Shown: positions 7,759 through 17,589, numbered from the stretch's first letter. The stretch is DNA of 64,000 nucleotides from Bifidobacterium olomucense (GCF_012932375.1 NZ_JAAIIG010000006.1:1-64000); one strand, 5' to 3'. Made by a program: numbers and translations. The notes: a model not told the origin generated them from the letters alone.

Positions 7759-9000
7759 CTACATGCGGCCGGCCTTGGACGGGTCGATGGTCATGGTCTG
7801 GAACCGGTCGGCCATGGTTGAGTCGCTGAAATGTTCGGCGAACCACATGGCCACCGGCGAATCCGGCACCTGTCCGGCCATGCGCCCGTACCAGCAATCC
7901 AGCGCCATCAGCGTGAAGACAATGTCAATCACCATGAGCACGGCGCATGCCGCGGTCAGCGAATACCGTACTTTCCACGGAATCCGGTTGATGAGCGCGA
8001 GCATGCGTGGCAGCAGGAACCTCACCCATACCACGCCGATAAGCCCCCAGAAGAACATGTACTTGCCGGACGTGCGCCCGTCGATGGATAGCCACTGGCC
8101 GGTGTAATCCCATGCGGTGATGCCGAACGCCACTTCCATGAACCAGCTCGTGACGTATTCGAATGCGCCGCCGATCACCGCTGAGGCGCAGAAGATCAGG
8201 AACGGATTCGATTTCCACAACCGGTTCAGGCATACGGTCACCAGCACGGCACCGCAACCGTAGATCGGCGAGAACGGTCCCCACAACAATCCCGCACGGT
8301 CCTGCAGTTCACCGTGGTACAGCGCGAAATGGTAGATGGTCTCGATGATGAGACCGCCCACTGATGCGATGGTGAACAGCCAGAAAATATTGAAGAAGTC
8401 CAACGCGATATAACCTTTGCCACTCTGGTCGCGCCCGAGCATGCCGGCGGCCAGCGCGGATTCATAATCGTCGCGTTCGTCCATTCTGCGCAACGCCCAC
8501 TGCAGCCGGCGTTCCTCACGCAGCGCCGGATCCGCGGTTACCGAAATCACGATGAGGATGATCATCTGGATGCCGGGCAGAAGGATGTTCCATCCCAGTC
8601 CTTCCAACGCCAACGACAGCATACCGTCGGCCAGGGTGAGCGGCATGAGCACGTACGCCCAACGCGCGGCGTATCGGCGTCGGTTGCGCAGCAGCAGAAC
8701 GCCGAAAATCGTCAAGCAGGCAGCGTTGACGATCAGCACCACCGCATGAAGTGCCGTGAGCATGAATGTCAGGCTCAGCGCATCCACATGCACGCGGCCG
8801 GCGGCGATCTCGCGGACCGCATAGATGCAGGAGATCACCAGAATGGGCAGCGTGGATATGCCGTCGAGTACGACCAGCACGCCGTAGACGCGCGCCAGAA
8901 TCGGAAGACGACGCGCATCCACGTCCGATTGGGTATCGTCCAGTTCCGCAGCAACCAGGTCTGCCGCGGCAGCCGATTCCATCGATTGCGCTTTCCTCAT
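7759..9000 (-). CDS. Putative ABC-transporter type membrane protein (CmpB family)
   Basis: This 413-residue polytopic membrane protein has a C-terminal half that resembles the CmpB / putative ABC-transporter family: GLIIETIYHFALYHG, GPFSPIYGCGAVLV, GAFEYVTSWFMEVAFG and WDYTGQWLSIDGRTSGKYMF. The N-terminal half adds about five further membrane segments. No ATPase or substrate-binding partner lies next to it, so a transport role is only a family guess. GAGGAAGG lies upstream of the start. The gene is convergent with the aminotransferase, with a large hairpin repeat in the gap. Confidence 0.75.
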   Translation of the reverse strand: MRKAQSMESAAAADLVAAELDDTQSDVDARRLPILARVYGVLVVLDGISTLPILVISCIYAVREIAAGRVHVDALSLTFMLTALHAVVLIVNAACLTIFGVLLLRNRRRYAARWAYVLMPLTLADGMLSLALEGLGWNILLPGIQMIILIVISVTADPALREERRLQWALRRMDERDDYESALAAGMLGRDQSGKGYIALDFFNIFWLFTIASVGGLIIETIYHFALYHGELQDRAGLLWGPFSPIYGCGAVLVTVCLNRLWKSNPFLIFCASAVIGGAFEYVTSWFMEVAFGITAWDYTGQWLSIDGRTSGKYMFFWGLIGVVWVRFLLPRMLALINRIPWKVRYSLTAACAVLMVIDIVFTLMALDCWYGRMAGQVPDSPVAMWFAEHFSDSTMADRFQTMTIDPSKAGRM

Positions 9001-9254
9001 GGCTCACCTTCCTCACGTCGCAGCCGGTCCGGCATGTCTTTCTTTATAGCATTATCGCCACCACCCCAAGCGCCGTAGCGCTTTCAGGAAACGTCCAAGA
9101 ATCACCCAGAAATCCTTGCCGCAGATTACAGCCGTCCTTTCGCCCGGCCAAAGGCAACGTTGCGCAAGCAACGGTGTACTTGAATCATCACAGCGCAGCA
9201 CGATTCCACCGCAAGCGCGGAAGGCTGTTGACGCAATAACGAAAGGAAACCATC

Positions 9255-10931
9255 ATGACCAACGCGATTTCGTCCGGCAAGCGGCGGACGTCCGCACGCG
9301 AATCCGCGCATGGACCGCACGATCACGCCACAAGCCGCGGCAGCAGCTCGACCAAAGCCCGTCGGTTCGCGCAACTGCCGCTGGGCAAGGCCGCGGCGGC
9401 AGCGGCGGCGATCTCCCTGATCACCGGATTCGGCTACGGCATGGCCGGAGCGGCGCTCGCCGGCACGCTCGGCTGGGGCTCCAGCTCCAGCGCCAACAAC
9501 GCCACCGTGCAGGGCCAGCCGGGAGGCGGCGGCGCCGACACCATGAGCTACGACTACACCGGCACTTACTCCGGCGCACTCACCGCCGACGGCAAAGAGG
9601 TCACTTCCGACGGCGAAACCACCGAAGCCAGCAAATCCGACCAGAATGCGGCATTGACGCAGAACGGCGGCACGCTGACCATCACCAACGGCACGCTGAC
9701 CAAATCCGGCGACTCGGACAACGCCGACAACAACAACTTCTACGGCACCAATTCCGTGGCGCTTACGGTCGGCGAAGGCTCGAAAACCATCATCTCCGAC
9801 TCCTCGCTGAACGCCTCCAGCTCCGGCTCGAACGCGATCTTCGCCACCGACTCAGGCACCGTGCTGGCCAACAACGTGACCATCAACACCACGGCCGACA
9901 ATTCACGCGGTCTTGACGCCACCTATAGCGGCACGATTCTGGCGAACGCCGTCAACGCCTCCACCAAGGGCGACCATTCGGCCACCATCGCCACCGACCG
10001 CGGCGGCGGCTCGATCTCCGCCACCGATTCCCAGCTCGTCACCGCCGGTTCCGGCTCACCGCTGTTGTATTCGACCGGCAACGTGCAGGTTTCCGGCGTC
10101 ACCGGCACCGCCACCGGCTCGCAGATCGCCGGCATGGAGGGCCTGAACACCATCCTGATCAAGGATTCGGAGCTGACCAGCACCATCACCGGCAAAACGG
10201 CCAGCGACCCGATCGCCAACGGCGTGATCATCTACCAGTCCACGTCAGGCGACGCCGAATCCACAACCGGCGAACACGCGACCTTCCAGGCCGCCGACTC
10301 CACACTGAAGTCCTCGATCCAGTCCGGTTCGATGTTCTACTTCACGAACACCACCGCGGATGTGGTCCTGTCGAACACCACGCTTGATTTCGACTCGTCC
10401 AAGGCGGCGCTGATCACGGTCGCCGGCAACGACTCGAACAACTGGGGTTCGGCCGGCTCCAACGGCGCGACCGTCGTGTTCACCGGCCGCAACCAGACGC
10501 TCAACGGCACGGTAAGCGCTGATACGATCTCGTCGGTCACGCTGAACCTGCTGGAAGGCTCGACTTGGACCGGCAACGCGTCGATTGCCAAGAACGCGAA
10601 CGCCACTGATTCGTCCACCACCGATGCGCCGATCACAGTGAACGTCGACGGTACTTCAACGTGGGTGGTCAGCGAAGACACGACGGTGTCCGCGCTGAAC
10701 GTCGCGTCCGGCGGCAAGGTGGTTGATGCCGACGGCAACACCGTGACCATCGTGGCCGGCGGCACAACCGTCGTCAAGGGCACCGGGTCCGTCACCGTGA
10801 CCGTTACCGGTGATTACGGTACGTCACTGCCCGATTCGGCCACCGGCGACGACACCACGCTCAGCGACGATCTCATCGATCGCTCCGATTTCGATACGCA
10901 GTTCGGCACCTCCACCACGTGGAGCATGTAA
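9255..10931 (+). CDS. Secreted beta-helix-like surface protein
   Basis: This 558-residue protein has a basic N-terminus and an alanine-rich hydrophobic segment near residues 50-75 (AAAAAAAISLITGFGYGMAG) consistent with an export signal or membrane anchor. The rest is Thr/Ser/Gly/Asn-rich with repeated short strands (TLTITNGTLTKSG, VALTVGEGSKTIIS, VVLSNTTLDF), the appearance of a right-handed parallel beta-helix as in adhesins and autotransporter-like passenger domains. There is no LPXTG anchor at the C-terminus, which ends in STTWSM. GAAAGGAA precedes the ATG. It is followed by another Gly/Ser-rich membrane-anchored protein. Function is unknown, and cell-surface interaction is an inference. 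Confidence 0.6.
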   Translation: MTNAISSGKRRTSARESAHGPHDHATSRGSSSTKARRFAQLPLGKAAAAAAAISLITGFGYGMAGAALAGTLGWGSSSSANNATVQGQPGGGGADTMSYDYTGTYSGALTADGKEVTSDGETTEASKSDQNAALTQNGGTLTITNGTLTKSGDSDNADNNNFYGTNSVALTVGEGSKTIISDSSLNASSSGSNAIFATDSGTVLANNVTINTTADNSRGLDATYSGTILANAVNASTKGDHSATIATDRGGGSISATDSQLVTAGSGSPLLYSTGNVQVSGVTGTATGSQIAGMEGLNTILIKDSELTSTITGKTASDPIANGVIIYQSTSGDAESTTGEHATFQAADSTLKSSIQSGSMFYFTNTTADVVLSNTTLDFDSSKAALITVAGNDSNNWGSAGSNGATVVFTGRNQTLNGTVSADTISSVTLNLLEGSTWTGNASIAKNANATDSSTTDAPITVNVDGTSTWVVSEDTTVSALNVASGGKVVDADGNTVTIVAGGTTVVKGTGSVTVTVTGDYGTSLPDSATGDDTTLSDDLIDRSDFDTQFGTSTTWSM

Positions 10932-11022
10932 GGCCGCGACGACCCCCTGCCCCCCCTATTCACAACCACAACACTTCGATTCCATTCCACGGATTATTCA
11001 CGACTTTTCGAAAGGACCGATC

Positions 11023-11613
11023 ATGAGCAACAACGACACCACCAATGTCTTCCCGCAGCAAACCACCGATCAGCAGAAGGCCAGCGAGGCGGCCAGCAAT
11101 GGCTATGCCGGTCAGAATGCAGTCACAGGCAACCCGGCATGGACCGCGCCGGCGGGGCCGGCCACCCCTGTGCCACCTGCACAAGGTGCACCATTCGCCG
11201 CTCCGGGAGCTCCGCACGGTTCCGAAGCGACGGCACGCACCTTCTCCGGCAAGGCGATTGCACTGCTGGTAGGCATCAGCTTGGCCTGCGGTCTGGTGGG
11301 AGGCCTCGGCGGCGGCGTGCTGTACGGAGCCATCGCCGGCAACGGCGGTTCATCCAGCCAGCAGCAGATGCAGATGCCCGGCGGCTCCGGCCAAGGCGGC
11401 ATGGGCGGCGGCCAGGGCGGCAACAGCCAGAACGGCGGAGCGCCAAGCCTGCCCGGTTCCGACAATCAGGAATCCGGTGGCGATTCCTCAGACAACTCTG
11501 GCGACTCCAGCAACTCCGGCTCCAACTCCGGCAACGCCTCCGGCTCCGCTGACTCCTCCAGTCAGCTGAGCGGCTCCGAAAGCATTTCCGGCACCGGTAC
11601 CATCGCCAGTTGA
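11023..11613 (+). CDS. Gly/Ser-rich single-pass membrane protein, unknown function
   Basis: I do not recognise a family. This 196-residue protein has a hydrophilic Pro/Ala-rich N-terminal 75 residues, one glycine-rich transmembrane segment (IALLVGISLACGLVGGLGGG), then a low-complexity Gln/Gly/Met and Ser/Asn/Gly tail that would be outside the cell. GAAAGGA precedes the ATG at 11023. The frame is open further upstream, but that extension overlaps the preceding gene. The N-terminal part and single helix resemble the membrane anchors of bifidobacterial HtrA-like or extracellular proteins, yet no catalytic domain follows. It lies 91 bases after the beta-helix protein and ends before a strong hairpin. 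Confidence 0.55.
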   Translation: MSNNDTTNVFPQQTTDQQKASEAASNGYAGQNAVTGNPAWTAPAGPATPVPPAQGAPFAAPGAPHGSEATARTFSGKAIALLVGISLACGLVGGLGGGVLYGAIAGNGGSSSQQQMQMPGGSGQGGMGGGQGGNSQNGGAPSLPGSDNQESGGDSSDNSGDSSNSGSNSGNASGSADSSSQLSGSESISGTGTIAS

Positions 11614-11690
11614 GCATAAGGAAGCGTCAAAACTAGACAACACGTCCAGCGGCGCACCATTGCACCACCCATCTCCCAACAAGGTATTAC

Positions 11691-11746
11691 GCTACGTTCT
11701 CCGTAGCGCTACGCTAAACGTAGCGCTACGGAGAACGTAGCTTTTT
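11691..11746. promoter_or_regulatory. Perfect 23-bp-arm hairpin: terminator and possible TetR operator
   Basis: The arms 11691-11713 and 11719-11741 are perfectly complementary around a 5-base loop and are followed by TTTTT, so this is a convincing terminator for the upstream gene. Each arm also contains the self-palindrome CGTAGCGCTACG (11702-11713 and 11719-11730), centres 17 bases apart. That is an arrangement typical of paired repressor sites. It lies 27 bases upstream of the YhgE operon that ends in a TetR gene. Confidence 0.6.
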
Positions 11747-11772
11747 GTAAACCGGCCAATCGGGGGTATTGA

Positions 11773-14487
11773 GTGCGCAACATCGCAAAGGTCCTCAAGC
11801 GCGACTTCCTGCGCCTGTTCAGGGTGCCGACCGCCTGGGTGATTCTCTTCGGCATGGTGTTCATCCCACCGCTGTACTCGTGGTACAACATCGTGGGCTT
11901 CTGGAACCCGTACGGCAATACCGGCGGCATCACCGTGGCCATCGCCAACAACGACACCGGCACCGACAACGAGCTGATCGGCAAGCAGAACCTCGGCAAT
12001 CAGATCGTTGATCAGATGAAGCAGAACACCCAGCTCGGCTGGACTTTCGTCGATCAAGACGAAGCGATGGATATGGTGAAATCCGGCGAGGCATACGCCG
12101 CCATCATCATCCCGAAAGACTTTTCCGACGACCTCGCCGGCGTCGTGACCGGTGGCGAGGACCGTCCCACACTGGAGTACTACGTCAACGAAAAAGCCAA
12201 CGCCGTAGCCCCGAAAGTCACCGACGTCGGCGCCTCAACACTGGACCGCACAGTCAACTCCACGTTCGTCTCCACCGTTTCCAAAGTACTGACGAACGTC
12301 ATCAACGAAACCGGCGACAAAGCCATCAACCGCACCGACCAGACCAAAGCCAAGGTGCTCGACGCACTGGACGAGGCCTCGGACGACGTCACCTCCACGC
12401 GCAGCGCCATCGCCAAAATCAATGACGAACTGGCCAAAACGCCCGCGCAGACACGTACCGCGCGTGAGGCGCTGGAAGACGCACGCAAGCTCGGCATCGA
12501 CGCCGCCGGAGGTCTGGCAGGAGCATCGCAGCTCATCGGCACCACGCAAACCAGCGTCACGGATTTCGTCACCTCCACCTCCGGCACCATAGACCAAGGC
12601 TCCAGCCTGCTCAGCCAAGCGGTCAGCAAGGCCAACCAGAGCGTAGGCACCGTCACCGGCGCCATCAGCTCGGCCAACCAGCAGGTAGGCGGACTCATCC
12701 ACACCGCAGAAGACATCAACGCCGCCAACGCCGATCTGATCGACAAGCTGAACGACCTGCCGAACGCCGATCAGGAGCCGCTCAAGTCGGTGATCACCAA
12801 ACTGCAGGACCGCAATACGAAACTGGCGGGCACGCTCGGCAATCTGAACACGCTCAATACCAGCATCGGCAGTGCGGCCACGGATACGCAAGGCCTGTCC
12901 GACAATCTCAACACCACTACGCAAACCACGGTCACCGCGGTAGGCGACGCTCGCAATACGCTGATCTCCGGCTCCCTGCCGCAGCTCACCAGCGGCCTAG
13001 GCGCCTTGAGCAACACCGCCTCCACACTGTCCAACGGCATCACCTCACAGTCCTCGCTTATCGACCAGTCGAAGCAGGTGCTGGATCAGTTGGACAAAGC
13101 AGCCGACTCCACTACCACCGCGCTGAACGACACGGACAATGCGCTCCAAGACGTACAGGACAAGCTCGCCACCATCGCCACCGACATCCGGGCGCTCTCC
13201 GTCTCCAGCACGCTCGGCTCGCTGCTTGACACAGACGGCAAGCTCGACGCCTCGAAAATCGCCGATTTCATGCTCTCCCCCACCGTCATCAGCGAGAAAA
13301 CGCTGTACCCGGTGAGCTCGTACGGTTCCGGCATGGCACCGCTGTTCACCGCATTGGCCCTGTGGGTGGGTGCGTTCGTGCTCGTGGTGATTCCGAAAAT
13401 CGAGACCGACGACGAAGGCATCGAAAACCTCACCCCGACGCAGGGATATCTGGGCCGTCTCGCGCTGCTTTCCACACTGGCCGCCACACAGGGGCTGGTC
13501 ACCGGAACCGGCAATCTCATCATCGGCATGCAGTGCGTGAACATTCCGGTATTTCTGCTGACATGCGTCATCACCTCGCTGGTGTACATGTCGTTCATCT
13601 TCGCGATGGCCACCACGTTCATGCATGTAGGCAAGGGCCTGTGCGTGGCGCTGGTGATTCTGCAGGTGCCGGGCGCTTCAGGCCTGTATCCGATCGAGAT
13701 GATGCCCGGATTCTTCCGCACGATCTACCCGCTGCTGCCGTTCACCTATTCGATTGACGCGATGCGCGAAGCCATCGCCGGATTCTACGGCGGCAACTGG
13801 TTCCACTACATCGGCAGGTTGCTGATTTTCGCGGTACTCGCGTTCCTGCTGGGACTGGTGGCCAGACCGCGTCTGGCGAACCTCAACCGTCTGTTCGCGC
13901 GCGAAATCAAGGAAAGCGACATGATCATCGGCGAGGATGTGCATCTGTCCGGCAGCGAGTACCGCATCACGCAGGCGATCGCCGCGCTGGCCAACCATGA
14001 GGACTACCGCCGTGGCATCGAACGTCGCGCCGCCAGCTTCCAGCGTCGCTATCCGCAGTTGCTGACCGGCGCACTCATCGCCGGATTCGTAGTGCCCGCC
14101 ATACTGATCATCGTGTTCTCGCTGACCACGAGCGAAAAGATCGTGGTCATGGGCACCTGGCTGGCTTGGGTGGTGATCATCATCGGATTCCTGATGATCG
14201 TGGAATTCATGCGTGATTCGATCCGCCGGCAGACCGAGCTCGGCAACCTGCCGGACGAATCGATCCGTTCGATGCTGTACCGCCGTCGCCCCGGCCGTCA
14301 CGGAGCGGGTGCTGCGGCTGCTGGCGACGACAACGGCAATACCAATGTCGCTGACGACGACGCTGACGACGCAAGCACAGACAACGGCACCGCCGGCGCC
14401 TCACCCTCTCACGGCATCGGCGACGAGGCACCGACCCTGAGATTGATGGGACTGCTGGAGACGAAGGAAGGGAAGCACGCACGATGA
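11773..14487 (+). CDS. YhgE/Pip family membrane protein (first of pair)
   Basis: The N-terminal YhgE/Pip domain shows VPTAWVILFGMVFIPPLYSWYNIVGFWNPYGNTGGITVAIAN, with the first membrane segment, then a long extracellular coiled-coil-like region (residues about 150-480) rich in Thr/Ala/Asp/Leu. The C-terminal ABC-2-like multi-pass domain begins near residue 515 (YGSGMAPLFTALALWVGAFVLVV). A 200-residue extension adds two more helices and a disordered Asp/Asn tail. The start is GTG behind GGGGG. Family members include the phage infection protein of Lactococcus and parts of export systems. The stop overlaps the next gene by four bases. Confidence 0.85.
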   Translation: MRNIAKVLKRDFLRLFRVPTAWVILFGMVFIPPLYSWYNIVGFWNPYGNTGGITVAIANNDTGTDNELIGKQNLGNQIVDQMKQNTQLGWTFVDQDEAMDMVKSGEAYAAIIIPKDFSDDLAGVVTGGEDRPTLEYYVNEKANAVAPKVTDVGASTLDRTVNSTFVSTVSKVLTNVINETGDKAINRTDQTKAKVLDALDEASDDVTSTRSAIAKINDELAKTPAQTRTAREALEDARKLGIDAAGGLAGASQLIGTTQTSVTDFVTSTSGTIDQGSSLLSQAVSKANQSVGTVTGAISSANQQVGGLIHTAEDINAANADLIDKLNDLPNADQEPLKSVITKLQDRNTKLAGTLGNLNTLNTSIGSAATDTQGLSDNLNTTTQTTVTAVGDARNTLISGSLPQLTSGLGALSNTASTLSNGITSQSSLIDQSKQVLDQLDKAADSTTTALNDTDNALQDVQDKLATIATDIRALSVSSTLGSLLDTDGKLDASKIADFMLSPTVISEKTLYPVSSYGSGMAPLFTALALWVGAFVLVVIPKIETDDEGIENLTPTQGYLGRLALLSTLAATQGLVTGTGNLIIGMQCVNIPVFLLTCVITSLVYMSFIFAMATTFMHVGKGLCVALVILQVPGASGLYPIEMMPGFFRTIYPLLPFTYSIDAMREAIAGFYGGNWFHYIGRLLIFAVLAFLLGLVARPRLANLNRLFAREIKESDMIIGEDVHLSGSEYRITQAIAALANHEDYRRGIERRAASFQRRYPQLLTGALIAGFVVPAILIIVFSLTTSEKIVVMGTWLAWVVIIIGFLMIVEFMRDSIRRQTELGNLPDESIRSMLYRRRPGRHGAGAAAAGDDNGNTNVADDDADDASTDNGTAGASPSHGIGDEAPTLRLMGLLETKEGKHAR

Positions 14488-16646
14488 GAACGATCTGGAA
14501 ACTATTCGTCGGCGACGTCCGTCGCCTGACCAGCAACGTGGTGTCCATCATCATCGTGATCGGTCTGGTGATGATTCCCGGCCTGTTCACCTGGTTCAAC
14601 GTGGCCGCCTGCTGGGACCCGTTCTCGAACATGAAGAACCTCAAATTCGCCGTGGCCAATGTGGATGAAGGCTATAAATCCGACCTGATTCCGATCAAAA
14701 TGACCGTGGGCGATCAGGTGGTCAACGCCCTGAGGGCCAACAGTCAGCTCGATTGGACGATCACGACCAAGACGGACGCCATCGAAGGTGCAAAATCCGG
14801 CAAATATTATGCGGCCATCGTCATCCCGAAGTCGTTCAGCCAAGACATGATGACCTTCTTCTCCTCCGATGCGGAGCATGCCAAGCTCACCTACTATCGC
14901 AACGAGAAGAAGAACGCGTTGGCACCGAACCTGCTCAACGAGGGCGCGGATGAAGTGGCTGCTGAGATCAACACCACGTTCGCCGAAACCATCACCTCTG
15001 CCGCGCTGGAAATCGCCTCATCGCTGGCTGATCAGCTCGACGACCCGCAGGCGCAGAATCAGCTGACCAATTTCAATGCGAATATCGCCGATTTCGCCTC
15101 GCGCTTGGACGACACGGCCGACATGCTCGGCACCTACGGTTCCCTTACTGAATCGGCGCAGTTGCTGCTCGACACCTCGAACGACCTGATCGAGCAGGCT
15201 TCCAGCTCCGCCGAACGAGCCAAAACGGACATCTCCACCGCCAAAACAGGTGTCAGTGACGTGAAGGGCGCGTTGGAGACCACCACCACAGCCATGCAGG
15301 ACGCGCTGACCACCAGCGCCAACAGTTTCGGCGCGGTATCCGACTCCATCGATTCGCTGTATGCCGACGTCTCCACCGGCGCGGGAGCGGTGGCAAGTGA
15401 GTTGGACAGTCAGGCCACGGCCGTGGGCGAGCAGATCACGCATTACCAGTCGATTCGCGATACGCTGGCTTCGATTCTGGGCGATGACGCAGTCAGCGTA
15501 CGCATGCTGGACCGGTCCATCGCACGTCAGCAGGCATTGCAAAACGCGCTGAGCTCGGCGGCGAATGACGTGCGTGCAAGCGATCAGAAGGCCCAGAACC
15601 AGCACGCTGAAGTGAAGAATCTGGCCGATCAGGCCAAAACGAGCGTTGAAGGGGTCAAAACCGATTTCGCCAACAATGTGACCCCGCAAATCGAATCGCT
15701 GACGGCCACGGTATCCGACGCCGCAGGATTGCTGGATTCCAATGCAACCCAGTTGAAAAGCACGCTGAGCGATCTCAAGGATTCCTCGACCGACGCCAGC
15801 ACCATGCTCTCCGACGCGCGCAAAACCTTGGATAAGGTCTCGAAGAAGCTGCGCGATGCTTCCAGCGAACTCTCACAGTTCAACAGCAAACTCAGCAGCG
15901 CCCTGGACAGCGGCGACATGAGCACCGTCAAGGATGTGCTGAGCGCGGATCCGGAAGAGCTGGCCTCCACACTGGCCGCACCGGTCAAGCTCAAGCGCAA
16001 GGCCGTGTTCCCGGTGGAGAACTTCGGCTCCTCGATGGCACCGTTCTATACGTTGATTCCGTTGTGGGTGGGCTCGCTGCTCATGGTGGTCACCCTGAAG
16101 ACCACGGTCTCGCGCAGGATTCGACGCGAACTGGGAGACCCAAGACCCCACCAGCTGTATCTGGGCCACTACGGGGTGTTCGCATTGATCGCGCTGATAC
16201 AGGCCACGGTGTCGTTGGGCGGCGATCTGCTGTTCCTCGATGTGCAGGCCGTACATCCGATGCTGTTCATGCTTTCCGGCTGGCTTTCAGCGCTGTTGTT
16301 CTCGCTGTTCATGTACACGATGGTGGTGAGCTTCGGCAATGTGGGCAAGGCGATTGGCGTGCTGATGCTGATCGTGCAGATCACGGGCGCGAACGCCGCC
16401 TACCCGGTGCAGATGTTGCCCGATTTCATCGCGAAGATTTCGCCCGCACTGCCGTTGACCCATTCGGTGACGATGATGCGTGCCGCCATCGCCGGCATCT
16501 ACGACCTGGATTATTGGAAGGCCGCCGGCTGGCTGGTGGCGTTCATGCCGCCGCTGCTGTTGCTGGGATTGCTGCTGAGGAAGCCGCTGGTGCGTTTCAA
16601 CCAGTGGTATGTGGCCAAGGTGGAAAGCACGAAGGTGTTGAGCTGA
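14484..16646 (+). CDS. YhgE/Pip family membrane protein (second of pair)
   Basis: This 720-residue paralogue of the preceding gene has the same design: one N-terminal helix (SIIIVIGLVMIPGLFTWFNVAACWDPFSN), a long helical extracellular stretch with alternating Ala/Ser/Asp, and a C-terminal block of about five helices beginning at FGSSMAPFYTLIPLWVGSLLMVV. It lacks the extra helices and acidic tail of its partner. The ATGA overlap with the upstream gene indicates a stoichiometric pair, perhaps a heterodimeric export permease. No ATPase is encoded nearby. The substrate is unknown. Confidence 0.85.
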   Translation: MRTIWKLFVGDVRRLTSNVVSIIIVIGLVMIPGLFTWFNVAACWDPFSNMKNLKFAVANVDEGYKSDLIPIKMTVGDQVVNALRANSQLDWTITTKTDAIEGAKSGKYYAAIVIPKSFSQDMMTFFSSDAEHAKLTYYRNEKKNALAPNLLNEGADEVAAEINTTFAETITSAALEIASSLADQLDDPQAQNQLTNFNANIADFASRLDDTADMLGTYGSLTESAQLLLDTSNDLIEQASSSAERAKTDISTAKTGVSDVKGALETTTTAMQDALTTSANSFGAVSDSIDSLYADVSTGAGAVASELDSQATAVGEQITHYQSIRDTLASILGDDAVSVRMLDRSIARQQALQNALSSAANDVRASDQKAQNQHAEVKNLADQAKTSVEGVKTDFANNVTPQIESLTATVSDAAGLLDSNATQLKSTLSDLKDSSTDASTMLSDARKTLDKVSKKLRDASSELSQFNSKLSSALDSGDMSTVKDVLSADPEELASTLAAPVKLKRKAVFPVENFGSSMAPFYTLIPLWVGSLLMVVTLKTTVSRRIRRELGDPRPHQLYLGHYGVFALIALIQATVSLGGDLLFLDVQAVHPMLFMLSGWLSALLFSLFMYTMVVSFGNVGKAIGVLMLIVQITGANAAYPVQMLPDFIAKISPALPLTHSVTMMRAAIAGIYDLDYWKAAGWLVAFMPPLLLLGLLLRKPLVRFNQWYVAKVESTKVLS

Positions 16647-16694
16647 GCTGCTGTCGCAGCCCATGGCAATGAGAACGGCAATGAGAGAAGAAGT

Positions 16695-17336
16695 ATGATG
16701 ACATCGACAATTGCAGAGAGCCCGGCTGTCAGCGCAGTCAGCGCAACCGACAAGCCGACCGCATCGCCCCGCGGTGAGCGCCGACGGGTGGCGACCGATC
16801 GCAAGCTGATGAAGGCTACGCTGCAGGTGGCGGTGGAGCGTGGCATCAGCGGCGTGACCATCGAAGAGGTGGCCCGCCGCTCCGGCGTGGCCAAAACCAC
16901 CATCTACCGCCGTTACCGCAACGCCAACGAGCTGATACGCGGAATTCGTGCCATGTACGTGGCCGACGGGGATATGATCGAGCCGTTAAGCCCCACCAAA
17001 GAGCATTTCACACAGATGCTGCGCTGCATCGTCGATTGGGTGGCCGACAACGATATCGATGTGGACAGTGTGGGCATCGTGCTGTCCAGCGATGCGGAAT
17101 TCTTCCGGCATATCGTGGATCAGGTCATTACGCCATGGCTCAGTCGGCTGCACGATTTTCTGGAGTCCGGCATGGCTCAGGGTTTGTTCCGGCGCGGTCT
17201 TGACGAGCGGCTCCTGCTGTCCACCATTCTCGGTTCGCTGGTGGCTGTCGAAGCCATTGAGAATCGGTCGGCCACTGCCGACAGCTCCTGGCCGGAGCGT
17301 CTGACCGAACTGCTCTGGCCGGCCCTATTGGCATAG
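16695..17336 (+). CDS. TetR family transcriptional regulator
   Basis: This 213-residue protein has a classic N-terminal TetR DNA-binding domain: MKATLQVAVERGISGVTIEEVARRSGVAKTTIYRRYRNANELI (residues about 37-80), with the helix-turn-helix at VARRSGVAKTTIYRRY. The C-terminal ligand domain is of the common TetR_C type. It is the last gene of the two-YhgE operon, 48 bases downstream. It probably controls that operon in response to a membrane-active or exported compound. The doubled palindrome at 11702-11730 is a candidate binding site. Confidence 0.88.
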   Translation: MMTSTIAESPAVSAVSATDKPTASPRGERRRVATDRKLMKATLQVAVERGISGVTIEEVARRSGVAKTTIYRRYRNANELIRGIRAMYVADGDMIEPLSPTKEHFTQMLRCIVDWVADNDIDVDSVGIVLSSDAEFFRHIVDQVITPWLSRLHDFLESGMAQGLFRRGLDERLLLSTILGSLVAVEAIENRSATADSSWPERLTELLWPALLA

Positions 17337-17372
17337 GGGAAAGCATCGTCGCATCCTGCCGACAACCGGCTT

Positions 17373-17550
17373 TCTTGTTTACGAGGGGCTGATTCCCGCC
17401 GTCAGGAACATCTATCTGCGCTACAAGGGGCCACCCACTCCCTCAAAAGGGGTCAAATGGACGTCTTGAGCGCGAAATGCAGGGAACGGCCGCCCCTTGT
17501 AACGCAGATAGACCTTCCACAAGTCGGGAATCAGCCCCTTGTAGGCAAGA
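17373..17550. repeat. Large inverted repeat, CTATCTGCG-TACAAGGGG family, copy 1
   Basis: Arms of about 59 bases (17373-17431 and 17492-17550) align as an imperfect inverted repeat sharing AGGGGCTGATTCCCG and TCTATCTGCG.TACAAGGGGC. It fills the gap between convergent tetR and the iron locus, so it may serve as a two-way terminator. A second family member lies at 49977-50160. Confidence 0.8.
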
Positions 17551-17589
17551 AAAGGCGCTTAACGAACCGCACGCATCACGGGGATACCG

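Noticed and set aside
7525..7829. Small coding frames in the gap after the aminotransferase
   Set aside because: They are translations of the long hairpin repeat and read similarly on both strands.
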